50,638 bases of DNA from Hypholoma sublateritium FD-334 SS-4. Taxonomy: Eukaryota > Basidiomycota > Agaricomycetes > Agaricales > Strophariaceae. Below the pieces are notes generated by a model, which saw only the letters and a list, made by a program, of their open reading frames with translations, was not told where the DNA came from and did not search any database. The stretch is taken from positions 50,112 through 100,749 of the forward strand of contig KN817651.1 in the NCBI GenBank assembly GCA_000827495.1, in the 5' to 3' direction. Both the position numbers and the translations under genes were made by a program. Below are positions 22,703-34,463 of this stretch, one piece after another; the first letter of the stretch is position 1; each line of letters begins with the position of its first letter.

Positions 22703-22728
22703 CATCGACTCGGACGTCCGAGTCGATG
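22703..22728. repeat. Perfect 26-base palindrome
   Basis: CATCGACTCGGAC followed directly by its reverse complement, with no central spacer. It could be a binding site for a dimeric factor or a cruciform-forming sequence; no gene next to it is recognised. Confidence 0.7.
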
Positions 22729-25561
22729 GGACGTCGGCGTCGTCTTCGCCTACTCTCGTGGCTAGACAGATAAACAGGACCCCGTCCCATTGTGGATAAT
22801 GCCAGGTTCACGACCGAGATGCTGAAGTGGACCCTCTCCCAATGAACCCTTTCAGCAATCCGATTGTCTCCTAAATTCACAGACCGCTGCTCGTACCCAT
22901 GCCCGCATCTCGGGCAGCGAAGGTTATAGGGAGGCTCTGTGTACGACTCGGCCGGTTAGTCCCCTTCACGCTATATATTCACTGCTTAGCCATCGCTTTT
23001 TCATCTGGCGTGACACAGCAGCTGTATCAGCACCCAGAAAAGAATATGTTATACCGCCGTCAAGGAACGCTTCCCGGATTAAAGTACACGGAAAATATGC
23101 TTGGTATGTCCCTCCCCTCGCCATAACTGGGAGTCAGGCGCACTATCCTCATCGCTTGTATTAGCTCTTGCAGGAGAAAACGACACGTACGATCGCTCCT
23201 ACAGGACCCGCTCAGCGCTGACACCGACCGCACAACCGAGATCCATCACGACGGAGCTGAAGAGGATTGTGAAGCTGAAGTGCAAGTCCACTACAGGGAA
23301 ATCGACGACCCGATAATAACTCACCTCTCCTGCATATTCTAGCCTCATAATCAGGCGACCACACAAAGTGAGACACGAAGGTGCCACTATCGCACATCTT
23401 TAAGCCTGATACACATCTTCTCCACATCAAACGGATCGTAGTATTTCAGGAGCGATGAGAGCTAACCGGTCGCTGACCGATCGTAGAGCTGACTGAACTG
23501 TACATGAGCGCTCAATAATCCATCAGACTGGCTCGTAGCGTCTGCCGGAGCTTGAGCCATCCGCACCTCCCTCTGATGCTCCTACGCTATTTCAAGCTTC
23601 TGTGGAGATATGCACCGCACCCACCATCAGTATGTGCTGCAACCATTATCAATTCTGATTCGTTTTCTCATCATCGTCTTTCCCAGCCACATGTTTTCAT
23701 AATAAGTATTTTTACCCCAACGCGGATCCGACCCGCGCTTTTTCTGTCCCACGTCCTGCCCAGCCGTACCAGGCCTACACCGTCACACCGTTGTTTCTTG
23801 GCATGAACGCTCCGCGGTGCTCCCGGGAAACCCTTTCAGGTGGATCTGCAGACGGCGCTTCGAACTGTCGGCTGAACTTCGGGAATCCATGGGCTCGCCG
23901 ACTTTGCGTAGACGGGCATCGTATTGTTTCCCTCGCTTTTGGCCTTGGCCTGTTTTCCGTAGACGGCACCTTGTGCACCCCTTTTTCTGGTCTACCTGCG
24001 TGGACAGCGGCCAACACCCGCGCCTACACGTAGTCTCTGAGAGGTCTAGGCGTCAACGTGCTCACGCTTGCTTTACAACACCTCACCGCTCTTTTTACCC
24101 ACCATATCCGCATCTCATTTAACTCCACTACCGCCGCCGGGGTAAGTGACGGACGCGCTCAACGTCGTACCTGGATGACAAGCAGTGCACGTATGCTTCT
24201 GGTATTCTCTGCCCGAGGCACTTTTCAACTGTCAAGGATTTCTCACACAATGAGCGGAGATCTCTTGTTCAAACAACTGCATTCAACTACACTGACATCA
24301 CTCACAGCGACAGAGATTGTTCGCCCAACTATCCCGAGCGGGCACACAATGCTACCATGCAGTGTCACCCCCCGCAGATGTCGCTGCTGCTCGTACTGCC
24401 CACAGGTTCAACTCTACTGAGATGCAGGAGTTTCTTCGGTGTATTCTTCTACGACCTTGTCTACCCATCACGTATGTAGATGATAATTTGAAAACATCAA
24501 TGATAAGGATAACATGATACCTCGTTTGCGGTGCCACCAACTTAAGGGTTTCACGGGAGCGCCCAATCGTGGACAATGAGCTATATACAGATGGCGTGAA
24601 TATGTAAGTGTGCCGGCGCATGAAACCGACAAATGTTCAGCTCTCTGAACACGCTCGTAGCGCCCATCACACCTTTGAACTGTTAATGATCTGGATGGTG
24701 CAATTATGACAAACTGGAAAATTCGGAGTGAGGGAGTACCACATATCCACACGCCCATCTCGACTGCGGAATTTCATTGCACTGTTTGTCCTTCCACGAT
24801 GGAACTTGAGTCAAACTAAAATTTTCTATAAACCACGGTCACATTCGAGGCATTTTACCTACTTCGAAAGGAGGGTCTGAATCGTCTCCTCCTACCGTAA
24901 CACCTTCAACTTAGGTCAGGAAGCATTTTGAGCGCTTGTTCACGCACCGTGCCGCACCATTATGTGTGGTTAAAGAAAACAACCATTTGTTTGTACGTGT
25001 GGAACGTTGAACACTTACCCTCGCCGCTCGGCGCTTCTCTTTTATTTTATACGAAATTTGCTTGCATCAAGCAAGCATCAGGGGATACGCGCTATTTTAG
25101 TGATACATACTTAGTAGGATCAACTTGTCAATGGCGTCTACAGTGGCATCAACATCCACATCACGTTAATCAGATTCAGGCATTATACTACAGAACGCCG
25201 GAAACTTACTCGTTACCCTTCTTAAATCTGGGTATGCCTTGGCTCCAGGCGGATCATTGACCGAGTACACCAAGTCCACCGAGCTGCGCCGATAATAGTG
25301 CCCAGCCCGAGCTCCCCAAATCGAGTCTTATAGTATAAATAGCTTTATAATAATAACTATGTACTAGTACAGAAAGAAATTGCTGCAATTATGTGTGATG
25401 CCCGGTTGCATATCAACATCGCTTCATCAATACGAAGCACCGGGCATGCATATGTAGTATTTTCACCCAGAAAAGCTTAGGAATGCCGACGCTATATAAA
25501 TCGAAGATTTTAGAAAAGGGTAGAACTTCCCCCCACCATATCTACTCTTGCAACTCACAAA

Positions 25562-27731
25562 ATGGCACCGCGCAGTGGCGTTGAAGTAGTGTCGCTTAAC
25601 CTGTCCCTAAGACTATACCTTCTCAGGACCTTGACCATATCCTCTCTTTTTATCATCTCCATCAACATAGGATCGACACTAGAGGTCCAGGTGAAGCCTT
25701 TGAGACCAGGTCTTTGGATTGCTCTTTACACATTTATCACGGTTCACCAAATAATAAGGTAATATCAATTCAAGCTTGTAAGCTGAAATATGACGCGTGT
25801 TGTGCTCACAAATATTATATTTTATCAGTGCCTTAAAATGGCCAATTTTTTACTACGGGGCACTGGAGTTCCCCCTTCTCGTAGTGGAAGTCATAGGTGA
25901 TTTCTATAAGATTAATCGCAATATTGGTGTACTTATCGTGTTATACTAGGTGCTGGGCACTACGCAAAAAGAGTTTTAGTTCAATCATGGCAACCGGAAG
26001 CTCTTGTATTCCATGCCGTGTTGGCTTGGCTTGTTGTTGTGGCCCTCTCATTGACGGTATGCTTTCGCATGGTGGACGCTATACGTTCTAGAGGCTATTC
26101 TCTCATAAGCCCATTCGACATTCTTTCCCACGAGCGAAAGCCCTCTCAGTCCAACCACCTCAAGCACGAAGGGATCAGTACGTTTAATATTCTGTTCGGG
26201 AGGTCCATCTGGAGGAAGAACTTTGTGTGAGTCAACCCACAGGCAGTGGTATATGATCATGCATATCCTTATTGCAATTGATGTAGAGGCGAGACAGTGT
26301 CTCTTCGAACCGCTCGGGGAATATTTGCTATCATTGTCTTGTCTGCAGTTCTCTTCTACACCCTCCTTAGTGTTATATTTTCACCAGTAAAGGAAACAGC
26401 ACTTTCCCCAGTTAAATCTTTTCGGATACCCGGCATTACACCATATGATTTACTAGAGAGCATCAACCCTCCCGCTTGGAGTGTGACCTATGTACGTTCT
26501 AAGATACAACTTATCTTTCAATGCATTTATTCATTAATTTTACCAACCAATTTTGAATACCCAGCCACTAGCCTTGCAACGAAGTCTGACAAATGGCACA
26601 AACCTTACCTCTCTGATCTCGCATGACGTATTCTTCTCTGCTGTTACCGTCACTGCCGTCTGGCCCGTCGATGTTTTTGGTGAGCCTCAACTATGTAGGT
26701 GAGGAAGATATATGATATATGATTTCGATCACAGCGATGAATAGCTCCAAAACTACAATTCCTACGCTTCCTTTACCTGTGTGCAAACAGAAGACTGAAG
26801 ATTCTTCGGGCAGCAATAGGCTCCCTTATTTCTTTTACAGCTGCCCGGCGGTGATTATAGATCAAGCGTGGCTTCTTCCAGACTTGGATATCAACGTAGA
26901 TTTCGGCCCTCTAACCGCTGGCCTCTCTGGCATGTTTCAATTTTCCGCAAGGACCCAACTTCCCCTGGTTATCGGGCTTTCCAACGAACTCCTAGACGAT
27001 TTAACTCATACAGTGCCTGTCACAATGATCCCTGGCGTAAACATAATTGCACCTTATATCGTGGGTGTTCGTCAAGTCTACGTCAATGGCGCATGGGCTG
27101 CTTTTGGAATATTTGATGTGAGCTTGTAGCTTCACGAACGCAGTCACGGTGTACTAAGCCTGGTACCCAACCCATAGTTCACTAAATCATTCTGGCTACC
27201 AAATATCGTAGGATTTTACCCAGACCCAACAGCTACGTTCACCGGAATCAATCGATCAAGCCTGAATATTTTCTCTCAACTTAATTTCGGCGAAACCAAC
27301 TTTGTTCAAGACTATCGAGAAAATTCCGTGATCGCTGGGCTGTCTGCCGTTGGTGGGCTATGGACTGCGTTTAGCGGCATTTTTACAATTATATTTGGCG
27401 CATCCCTGCTCCATACCTTCTATGGTCAGCGAACATCTCGATGCTCAGATATAATAATATTAACGCCTATGACCTAGGCACGAAACCGCTATCTATCTTC
27501 GGAATAGCTCACAGATTTCAGGCGGAGACGATGAAGAAAGAGTGCCTGGAGAAATATCCACGGATCCTGAACGAGGATCGTTCGCTTGCGGACCGTGGAT
27601 TGCTTTCTTTGCTCCGCGACCATTTGATCGACCTCGACTTTGTGGAGGACGAGAAAGACAGCTCGGAAGATTATGTTAGCGAGGGTGACATGAAGAGCGC
27701 GCTGCTTGCGGTCCCACAGGCACCTGTTTGA
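25562..27731 (+). CDS. Polytopic membrane protein of an agaricomycete family of unknown function
   Basis: Eight exons: 25562-25758, 25829-25896, 25950-26226, 26287-26491, 26565-26679, 26735-27117, 27178-27424 and 27478-27731. They total 1746 bases, or 581 residues. Hydrophobic segments are seen around LYLLRTLTISSLFII, IFYYGALEFPLLVVEVIG, FHAVLAWLVVVALSLTV, GIFAIIVLSAVLFYTLLSVI and, near the C-terminus, VIAGLSAVGGLWTAFSGIF. Between the last two lies a ~270-residue, probably extracellular part with several Asn-X-Ser/Thr sites and the motif LPDLDINVDFGPL. The cytosolic tail (PLSIFGIAHRF, then acidic) follows. The GLSAVGGLWT...F.G membrane segment followed by GxxPLS.FG..H.F is a signature I know from many uncharacterised mushroom proteins, usually present in multiple copies. 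No function can be assigned. Confidence 0.8.
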
Positions 27732-30700
27732 ATATAGTTTGACACGAGATGTGCAAGGCATATAGATCCACGGTGGTCGAGAAATAAATTGGTTATTATT
27801 TCCCGGAATTTGTGGCTCAACGGAGAAGCGCCTGAGTCCGCGACGTGTCTACACGCTCAGGGAGTCGTGTTTTGGGGCAACAAGTCGGGGTACATGTGCA
27901 GGGGACAAGAGCAGCGAGCGTGTCACGTTGCATGTGGGAGCGTATATATATCGTGCATTTGACTCGTCGATGATCTGGTTTGGAGGGATTGCATGAAAAT
28001 GAGTGCTCTTATGGGCTATAGATGAGTCGCAATGTGGTATAGATTGAAGGAGACATTGAGAAAATAGATTGAAAATATATGAAATTCCCTTTCAAAAGCA
28101 GAATAAGGGTTCGCGAGAGGGAAATCAGTACCTGTGTAAGTCAGTCGTCGTTCGACAAAGCAGTTCAACCGTCGAGTCGCTCGACAAGTTGTTGACGTCC
28201 TGTTGATCGTGGCATATTACACGTGACGAACGCGTGGGCGATCCCGGAAAACGTGCGGACAACCCAGCAAAGGGGGCAGGGCCTCCTGTTCAGTGCCGCG
28301 CGCTGTCTGTCTTTCCTCCGGAGTCCGGACACCCCCACCCACTCGATCGTTCTCCTACACCTGCGCTCGCGGCGCAACCTGGGGCCGCGTAGAACACCGT
28401 CGGCCGTCGTCGCTGCGCTGCGCAGCGGTATACCGCGGTCACCACCACCACGCATCGAGGTGGACGACCTCTCAGCTGTCCGGGATATGGAACCCGTCGA
28501 TCCGGCCAGACCCCTTCGGCACCGTGCTCGCCTCTCAGGCCGTGAATCTAGCACGCAGAAAGACACATGTTGTACCTTCACCCGTGACGCATCTACGTCT
28601 CGGTCTTCCGGTGCAATACGAATCAGGTGCCAAGCACATTTTTCGCGTTGTCTGCGCTCGTGCATGCGGAAACGCACGACAGCTACGTCCGTCCGTTCAT
28701 CTGCTAGCACTGTCCGTATCCGCGCAATTTTCACGTACCTTGCTGGCGCTGAGGCCCATCGGTCCACCGCTGATTCTCGCTCTCCAGATCGAATATGTGC
28801 TTGGATCCTTTCGATGACGAAGCGGCTACATCTCAGTTGCAAGTACCAACCCTCAACTCGTGAACCATTAAATCGGGCTGCTCAGCATACCACAGCGTGC
28901 GCTCGAAGCGCACGAGCTTCCGGGCATCGTCAGCCGGTCGCGCAGTTAACCGCCCATGAGAGCCACGACAGTCCATTATCCCGCGTGCCCCGTCGCGTCT
29001 GTCGACACTCGCACCACCCCGTGTAAGGGTGCTATATCTCCTCAGACTCCGTACGTCCCGGTTGTGCTGATCCGCGCTTGGGCAGTACACTTATCCTCGT
29101 GGACGCTCAGTCTCCTGTGTCTGACGCTCTGCGCCGCTCCCACTTGGTGGCTACTCCTGATACCCACGGCATTTGTCTGCTTACCAACCCCCTCCCGTCC
29201 CTGCGCCCTGATTCTGTGCTGGCGCTCGTTTACCGTGCGATATCGACATCGCCGCCTTGTCGCTCCTGGTCCATCTATCGTTCGTTCATGTGCGCTTGCA
29301 CATGTCCTTGCTTGCTGCACAGCCCTTGAATACGCCGCTATACGCCGGTCTTCGTTGAACACGCGGTAAATGTAGATCCCCCAATTTCGACGGACGTCTT
29401 GGCCGTGCTATGCTGCTCACACTCAACGTGCGTCGTGCAGGACTTCAATGCCAGCGCGGAACGTTCGCCAATGTATAGGTGCTCCAAGCTCCAAGGTATG
29501 GCCCTGACGGTGCGGAGATGCCATCTCGTGACACACACTCATGTGCCGGGCTATGTTACATGTCCTGTTTTTTGTTGAACTCAGACTGGCTCACGTTGTC
29601 TGCATCTTTCTTTCTATCTTAAGAATGCTCTCGGGCGTCGTTCACTCTACACGCACGTTAGACTTGACCTAACTTTGAGAGGCGGACAATATTGCGTAGG
29701 TATAATGATGCTAGCTTAAGGAATTGCGGCACATTCACATTGGCGGCCGAATGTTGGGCGCGGAAATCATGATATGGCTCCTTGATGGCTTCGCAGCTCC
29801 GATGCAAACCTACGGGTATTCCAATCTCCAGATGGGACCTGGCTGCAATGTTCTTATCCTGGGAGGAGGGATTGCGCAATGGTGTCGTGCTCCAAACGTT
29901 CACAACTACAATGCCGATGTGATGATGCTACACTGGGTGGCTGGGTCGCCAGACGACGCCGCGGGTGTGCCTCAAACGCTCTATTCTTTTTCTTCCGCAC
30001 AGATCGCAAGGCAACGGTCAGCATCATTCCCAAAATGCTATCTGATATGGCTCGTCGGGTACTCAGAACCCCCTGACAGTGTATATGTGGGTATCGTTGA
30101 CATCATTGTCCACGGGAAAAAAGTGTCTCGATCGGAATGGGGCCCGCGTCTAAGCGCGTGGACCTCTTAATTAGAGATTATTTCAAGCCCTCTTCCAGTT
30201 TCCATTTCCCGGACGGGGGCCTTGTCCACATGATCATATTCTATGCACAGTATACAATCGTCTGCTTAGGAAATTGCCGTGTAAACAACTGTATTACCAC
30301 AGACTTCCCGCCCAGATGTAGAGCTTCACCCCCACTTGCACCCGAGAAAGCCGCTCATGGGCGCTCGGGGGGAAAGATACCGCGAGTGACGCCCCACACC
30401 CAAAATAAGTACTATTGTCCATTTATAGACAGAAATATACATATCGCTTAAGTGGCGAAGCAGCCACTTCGGAGTCGGAGTCCTCGACACCTTTAGTGCG
30501 CACTATCATTATCGATCTTACTGTATTCATTACTTACTTCTAGCGGGCCAGACAAGAAGATCGTTATGTGAAGAGCCACCCACTCAGCCCGGGCGTCGTG
30601 AGCGCAATCCTGCGCGCGACGCTCGGAATTTGGGTGAGGACAGGCGTCTCCACCCTGGCCAACGTGGGTTAATCGCATTCCAATTATGACGCGCACCACT

Positions 30701-30823
30701 TGTTCCTTGGTTGTCGCACCATTTTCCCAGTAGATCTCTGCATTTTTGATCCCCTCTTCGTCTTCTTTTCATGTCCCAATATTAACTTTTCTCCCGCTAG
30801 CCTTGGCCTTTCCCACTGTTTCC
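27732..30823. other. Intergenic region, GC-rich part with overlapping frames
   Basis: 28.2-29.4 kb is GC-rich and open in several frames on both strands, but none shows family features or consistent splice structure. The 29724-30170 (+) frame is also unrecognised. This may be a decayed element. Confidence 0.35.
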
Positions 30824-30830
30824 TTTATAA
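30824..30830 (+). promoter_or_regulatory. TATA-like box and CT-rich leader of the secreted barrel gene
   Basis: TTTATAA lies about 50 bases before the ATG at 30878, inside a pyrimidine-rich stretch (about 30760-30870). Such stretches are often found next to transcription starts of strongly expressed basidiomycete genes. Confidence 0.5.
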
Positions 30831-30877
30831 CCCGTCCCTTTCTTTACTTTCTAAGGACCTTCCCTTCAAAAAGAAAC

Positions 30878-31530
30878 ATGTACCATTTGGCAGCCATCCT
30901 CACTGTTGCAGTCTCCTTGGCTGCATCCACGTCTTCCCTCGTTGCTCCTGCTCCGGCATCTAATTCTTCTGCCCCCAACACTGGCGGATTGTACGACATA
31001 TGTCTTTCTTCATTATTCGCATTGAAATATTGACCAACATTTTTTAAGTGCGACCATTTTTGCCGAGTCAGACATACCTGGAGCCTGTGGCCTGTTCAAT
31101 GTTAACAGCGATCTAATTGGCGCCATTGGTCAGTTACTTATCGTGCTAGATTGGCCGCGAAATCTACACGCGCTTGACAGATATTCATCATCCCTCACGT
31201 AGACTTTCTTCGGTTTTCCGGCGGACCATCCAGCCTTTGTGGACAGCAGGTAGAGATCACCAACACTCAGAACCAGAAGGTTTGATAGAATCGCAGTCCT
31301 ATTACTATATTTCTCATAATCCTTACTGTGCCTTTCATTACAGATTGTCACTATCACCATCGCCGATGAATGCGTGTCCTGTCGGAACGCCAATTCCTTT
31401 GATCTGACAATCGGGGCTTTCTCCCAAATTGCCGACACGACTGAAGGGATTATTCCAAGTATGTCTTTGACTTTCTAATCGACCATTTTTCTGTCTTACG
31501 GCTCGCATAGTCTCCTGGGTATTCGTCTAA
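30878..31530 (+). CDS. Small secreted double-psi beta-barrel (RlpA/expansin-like) protein
   Basis: Five exons: 30878-30990, 31049-31128, 31203-31279, 31344-31458 and 31511-31530. They total 405 bases, or 134 residues. The N-terminus (MYHLAAILTVAVSLAAS) is a signal peptide, followed by a short Ala/Pro/Ser linker. The mature part has GGFATIFAESDIPGACGLFN, NSDLIGAIDFL, SSLCGQQVEIT, IVTITIADECVSC and FDLTIGAFSQIAD and ends ISWVFV. This is the pattern of the barwin/RlpA-like fold: GxATxF...GACG, DxC.gC and FDLs..AF..iA. Mushroom relatives include expansin-like proteins and the so-called riboflavin-aldehyde-forming enzyme. At 134 residues it is a single domain with no carbohydrate-binding module. 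Enzymatic activity cannot be inferred. It lies on the opposite strand between hydrophobins A and B. Confidence 0.88.
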
Positions 31531-33110
31531 GTAATCACCTGCTATATCCAGCACGGCCCATTCCGGCCATTTTCGGACTTGAACTTCTCATTTCTTTCAA
31601 AAAAATCATCGTCATGTTTGGATAATGCTCTTCTGCAAGCCCGCCTGGGTAGGGGATTACCAGAGGAGGGGAGCGATGAGCTCCTGACTGTGAACACTAA
31701 AATTCTTAACAAAACATTATTATTTTCCTGAAATACGATTCATTATTTCTCTGTTACAAGCGATAGTGGCTGCCCCTCTCCCGCGTGCAACTTTCAAGTA
31801 TAGTATGATGGCGTTGACTTAGTGCGAAAATGAAGCGCATGTGAGGAACAACTTATAAGCTGACCTCATCGTCTTTTTTTTCACGGAATATGTCCACCGC
31901 GCCCACCAGGTCACTGCACTGTACGCTGACTGGTGGTCGCGCGGGCATTCTAATCTATGGCATATCCAAATGATGGCGAACTATGGCTGGTGCGATTCAG
32001 CTTCGTCTTTTTTCTATCCAATTTTACTTCCGTTTCTGCATGTTGGACCATGACACCAGCCACGTCCCGATCCAGGAGGGGTAGACGAGCGAATAAGGTG
32101 CACCGGGCGCGTGCCCGACTGCGACGAGTCACGACGCTCTCGCTCTCGCATGTCTCGACTATGACGTTCCAGAGTGCGCCGGGTCCGCACTCTACGCTAC
32201 TAGCGGCTATCCTGTTTTCACTCCGTCCTGACTGTACAGAGCTGTGCTATCTGTGAGGCTGCGCTCGTTCCCCACGGCCGCCGCCGTACACGAGCATAAG
32301 TTCATCGGTATCGGCGTCATTTACGACGGCTCTCGCAGTTCGATCTGTGTATGAAAAGAAGGTCATTCTGTTGTCGCATTCAACGTCGTGATTGCGATCC
32401 AGGCGTTGAAATGGACGCTTCCTCTACCGCCCAACTTATTTCCCCTGCGTAGACCTCCGGTCAGAGCCTCGTAGCTTCGTACCTACGCCCGCCAATAACC
32501 GGTAAGTAACTTTCAATTTACATGTCTATTGCTTGTATATCGCTGACTTTCTTTCGTCTATAAAGCGTCGATTCCAGTACCCATAGAGATGTACGTTATG
32601 CCGCCGCCAAGGATGTGCTCCCGTCTGCATTCAAACACAAGGACATCATACCCAGTACGTCTGCTACCTCGTCGTACTCATCGGTGCGCACTGGGCTTCC
32701 GTCGCACCCTATTCATCGCTCATGCTCGTGCGTTCAGGAGCGATCGACACGTACGGTCCCCTATTCACCTGCTGACGCCATCCCGCCCTCCGAGTGGCAA
32801 CGAAGTGGACGTGTATCTACTAACAAATACCAACGCAAACACAAAAAACATCTCCAAAGCAGCCTTTGGCTTTTCAGGCGCCATGCTACATGTCGCACAC
32901 GAAACTGTTTTTCCCATCCACAATTTTTATCCATTATCCCAAGCCGATACCAGGTACAAGATTGAGACACCAAGAAACCAAGTGACAAAGAAGAGTCATA
33001 CAGTCATGAATGATAAGCACGGAAAAAGTTTGTCTATGAGCCAAGCCACAGAATGCCAATATCACCGTCGTGTTGGAGGCCGGCCGCGGTGCCGCGTCGC
33101 GCTTGAGCGT
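31531..33110. other. Intergenic stretch, no gene recognised
   Basis: Contains the 3' regions of the secreted barrel gene (left) and hydrophobin B (right). Frames at 32589-33188 lack family features. Confidence 0.4.
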
Positions 33111-33935
33111 CTAGAGGTTGATGTTAATGGGTGTGCAGCCAATCGCAATGACCCCATTCTGAGCATCCGTGCGATTAGCTTCCATTGAAATTGTAAAATA
33201 AAACAAACTTACGAAGCTGTCGTTCTCGCAGCAAACAGGCTGCTCGGAGCACGACGAACCGCTGATGCCGATGACCGAGATCGGCGAGCAGGTTATACCT
33301 CTGCAAAAGGGTCACATCAATATTGTCACATACGGGAGAGACAAGAAACGTACACAAGAGCGGTAACGTCGGAAACAACGACGCCTAGGAGGCCTAGGAG
33401 TGTGGTCACTGCCTTCGAGGAGGCCTAGCGGATGTTACACTTTGGTCAGTGCGCTTTCACGTGGGTGAATGAATGGCGGCGACGGCAACGCACAGACTGA
33501 ACGGAGTCGCAGCACTGGATGCTTCCCGTGTTGCACTGGTTAGACGGCGAGCTGCCTACGGTGGTGGTCGCCGGGGGCTGTCATGGATGCGGTCGGTTAA
33601 AACTCATAAGGCAAAAATAAATACAACTTACGGGGGTGATGATGACGGTGGTGGTAACTGGAACTGTGGTCGGGACTGTCGCCGTGACGGTGGCGGTGAC
33701 GGTAGAGGTCGACGTCGTGACCGATGTCTTGGTGGAGGTCGAGGTCGAGACAACAGTCGTGGTCTTTGTGGCCGGAGTAGTGCTATTGTCCAGATCGGGG
33801 AAATAAATTTATGAGCGAGATTATATATTTGCAGCAAAGGACACCGCCTCACGTTGTGAAATTGGGGATGGCGGCGGCAAGGATTGTACTAGTCAAGAAG
33901 ACAGCAACAACAGCAGAGGAGATGCGGGAGAACAT
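33111..33935 (-). CDS. Class I hydrophobin with Thr-rich N-terminal exon (copy B)
   Basis: Six exons: 33935-33853, 33782-33632, 33577-33494, 33424-33354, 33300-33213 and 33158-33111. They total 525 bases, or 174 residues. The signal peptide is [20 protein letters not shown]. Exon 2 encodes about 50 residues made almost only of Thr, Val and Ser (for example [15 protein letters not shown]). The hydrophobin domain has [24 protein letters not shown] and GCTPININL, with X6, X32, X12, X5 and X12 spacing. The hydrophobic [11 protein letters not shown] stretch before C4 is typical of class I. The exon structure is the same as in hydrophobin A. Secreted surface protein expected to form amphipathic films on aerial hyphae or fruit bodies. 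A TATA box lies 88-94 bases upstream of the ATG. Confidence 0.92.
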
Positions 33936-34022
33936 TGTCAGAGAGATGAGTTAGCTGAAGGGCCCCAAGAAATAGAATTGAGAAGCTTCTTCGACTGAAG
34001 ACCTAGTGTCCACCCGCTCTGC

Positions 34023-34029
34023 ATTTATA
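34023..34029 (-). promoter_or_regulatory. TATA box of hydrophobin B
   Basis: TATAAAT on the minus strand 88-94 bases before the ATG. The leader contains a GAAGCTTCTTCGACTGAAGA stretch shared in part with hydrophobin C. Confidence 0.65.
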
Positions 34030-34389
34030 CCCCCAAGAAATTTATTTTTTGCGCTTTGTACACCTCTCGCCATCCAGCCTCGAATTTTGTCAATATGTTC
34101 GGAATCAATTTGAGCGGTGCAAGATATGCGGAGATCTCAAGTGCATCTTGTCATTGAATAAAAATGCCGCAACCCAAAATACACTGATCGCACACAGGGT
34201 TCCCAGTGAACCGACCGCAATTCCATGTGGCGCCGCAGCCATCCTTTCCGACTTCCGAGGCAAAAACAATGCTCTCGTACTGCCAGTGGCTGTACAAAGT
34301 CGGCGTCGCAGTGGATCCGGGAGAATGTCCGAGCAGCCGTGGGAATCTACGGTGGCATCCGCGCACCCACCCGCATCATCGTCTTGTGT

Positions 34390-34463
34390 GCGCTGACAGT
34401 CAACTGACAGCTTTTGACTCACCCTGAGAGCACATCGCCTTCCCGTGAAGGCCAGCCTAACGC
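34390..34463 (-). promoter_or_regulatory. Conserved upstream block of hydrophobin B
   Basis: Gene-strand sequence GCGTTAGGCTGGCCTTCACG, then CGATGTGCTCTCAG and CTGTCAGCGC. It matches the block upstream of hydrophobin A almost base for base. It begins 489 bases before the ATG. A second element, CCACATGGAATTGCGGTCGG at 34211-34230, is identical in hydrophobin C. Confidence 0.55.

Larger units (their letters stand above)
20746..25561. other. Long stretch without a recognised gene
   Basis: Apart from the hydrophobin A promoter (to about 21200) I see no supported gene in these 4.8 kb. Frames near 22421-22880 and 23775-24122 overlap on both strands and have no family features. A perfect 26-base palindrome lies at 22703-22728, and a TATAAATACGCAC sequence at 22123 resembles one at 18575. 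Confidence 0.4.

Noticed and set aside
28165..29369. Long overlapping frames on both strands (225-267 residues)
   Set aside because: Open frames on both strands in GC-rich DNA without recognisable motifs, signal peptide or consistent introns; most likely non-coding.
29724..30170. 148-residue plus-strand frame with GCNVLILGGGIAQWC
   Set aside because: The GGGIA stretch looks like a nucleotide-binding loop, but no flanking fold pattern, exon structure or family match supports it.
33473..33814. Gly/Arg-rich plus-strand frame resembling an RGG protein
   Set aside because: It is the antisense of the Thr-rich and cysteine exons of hydrophobin B.
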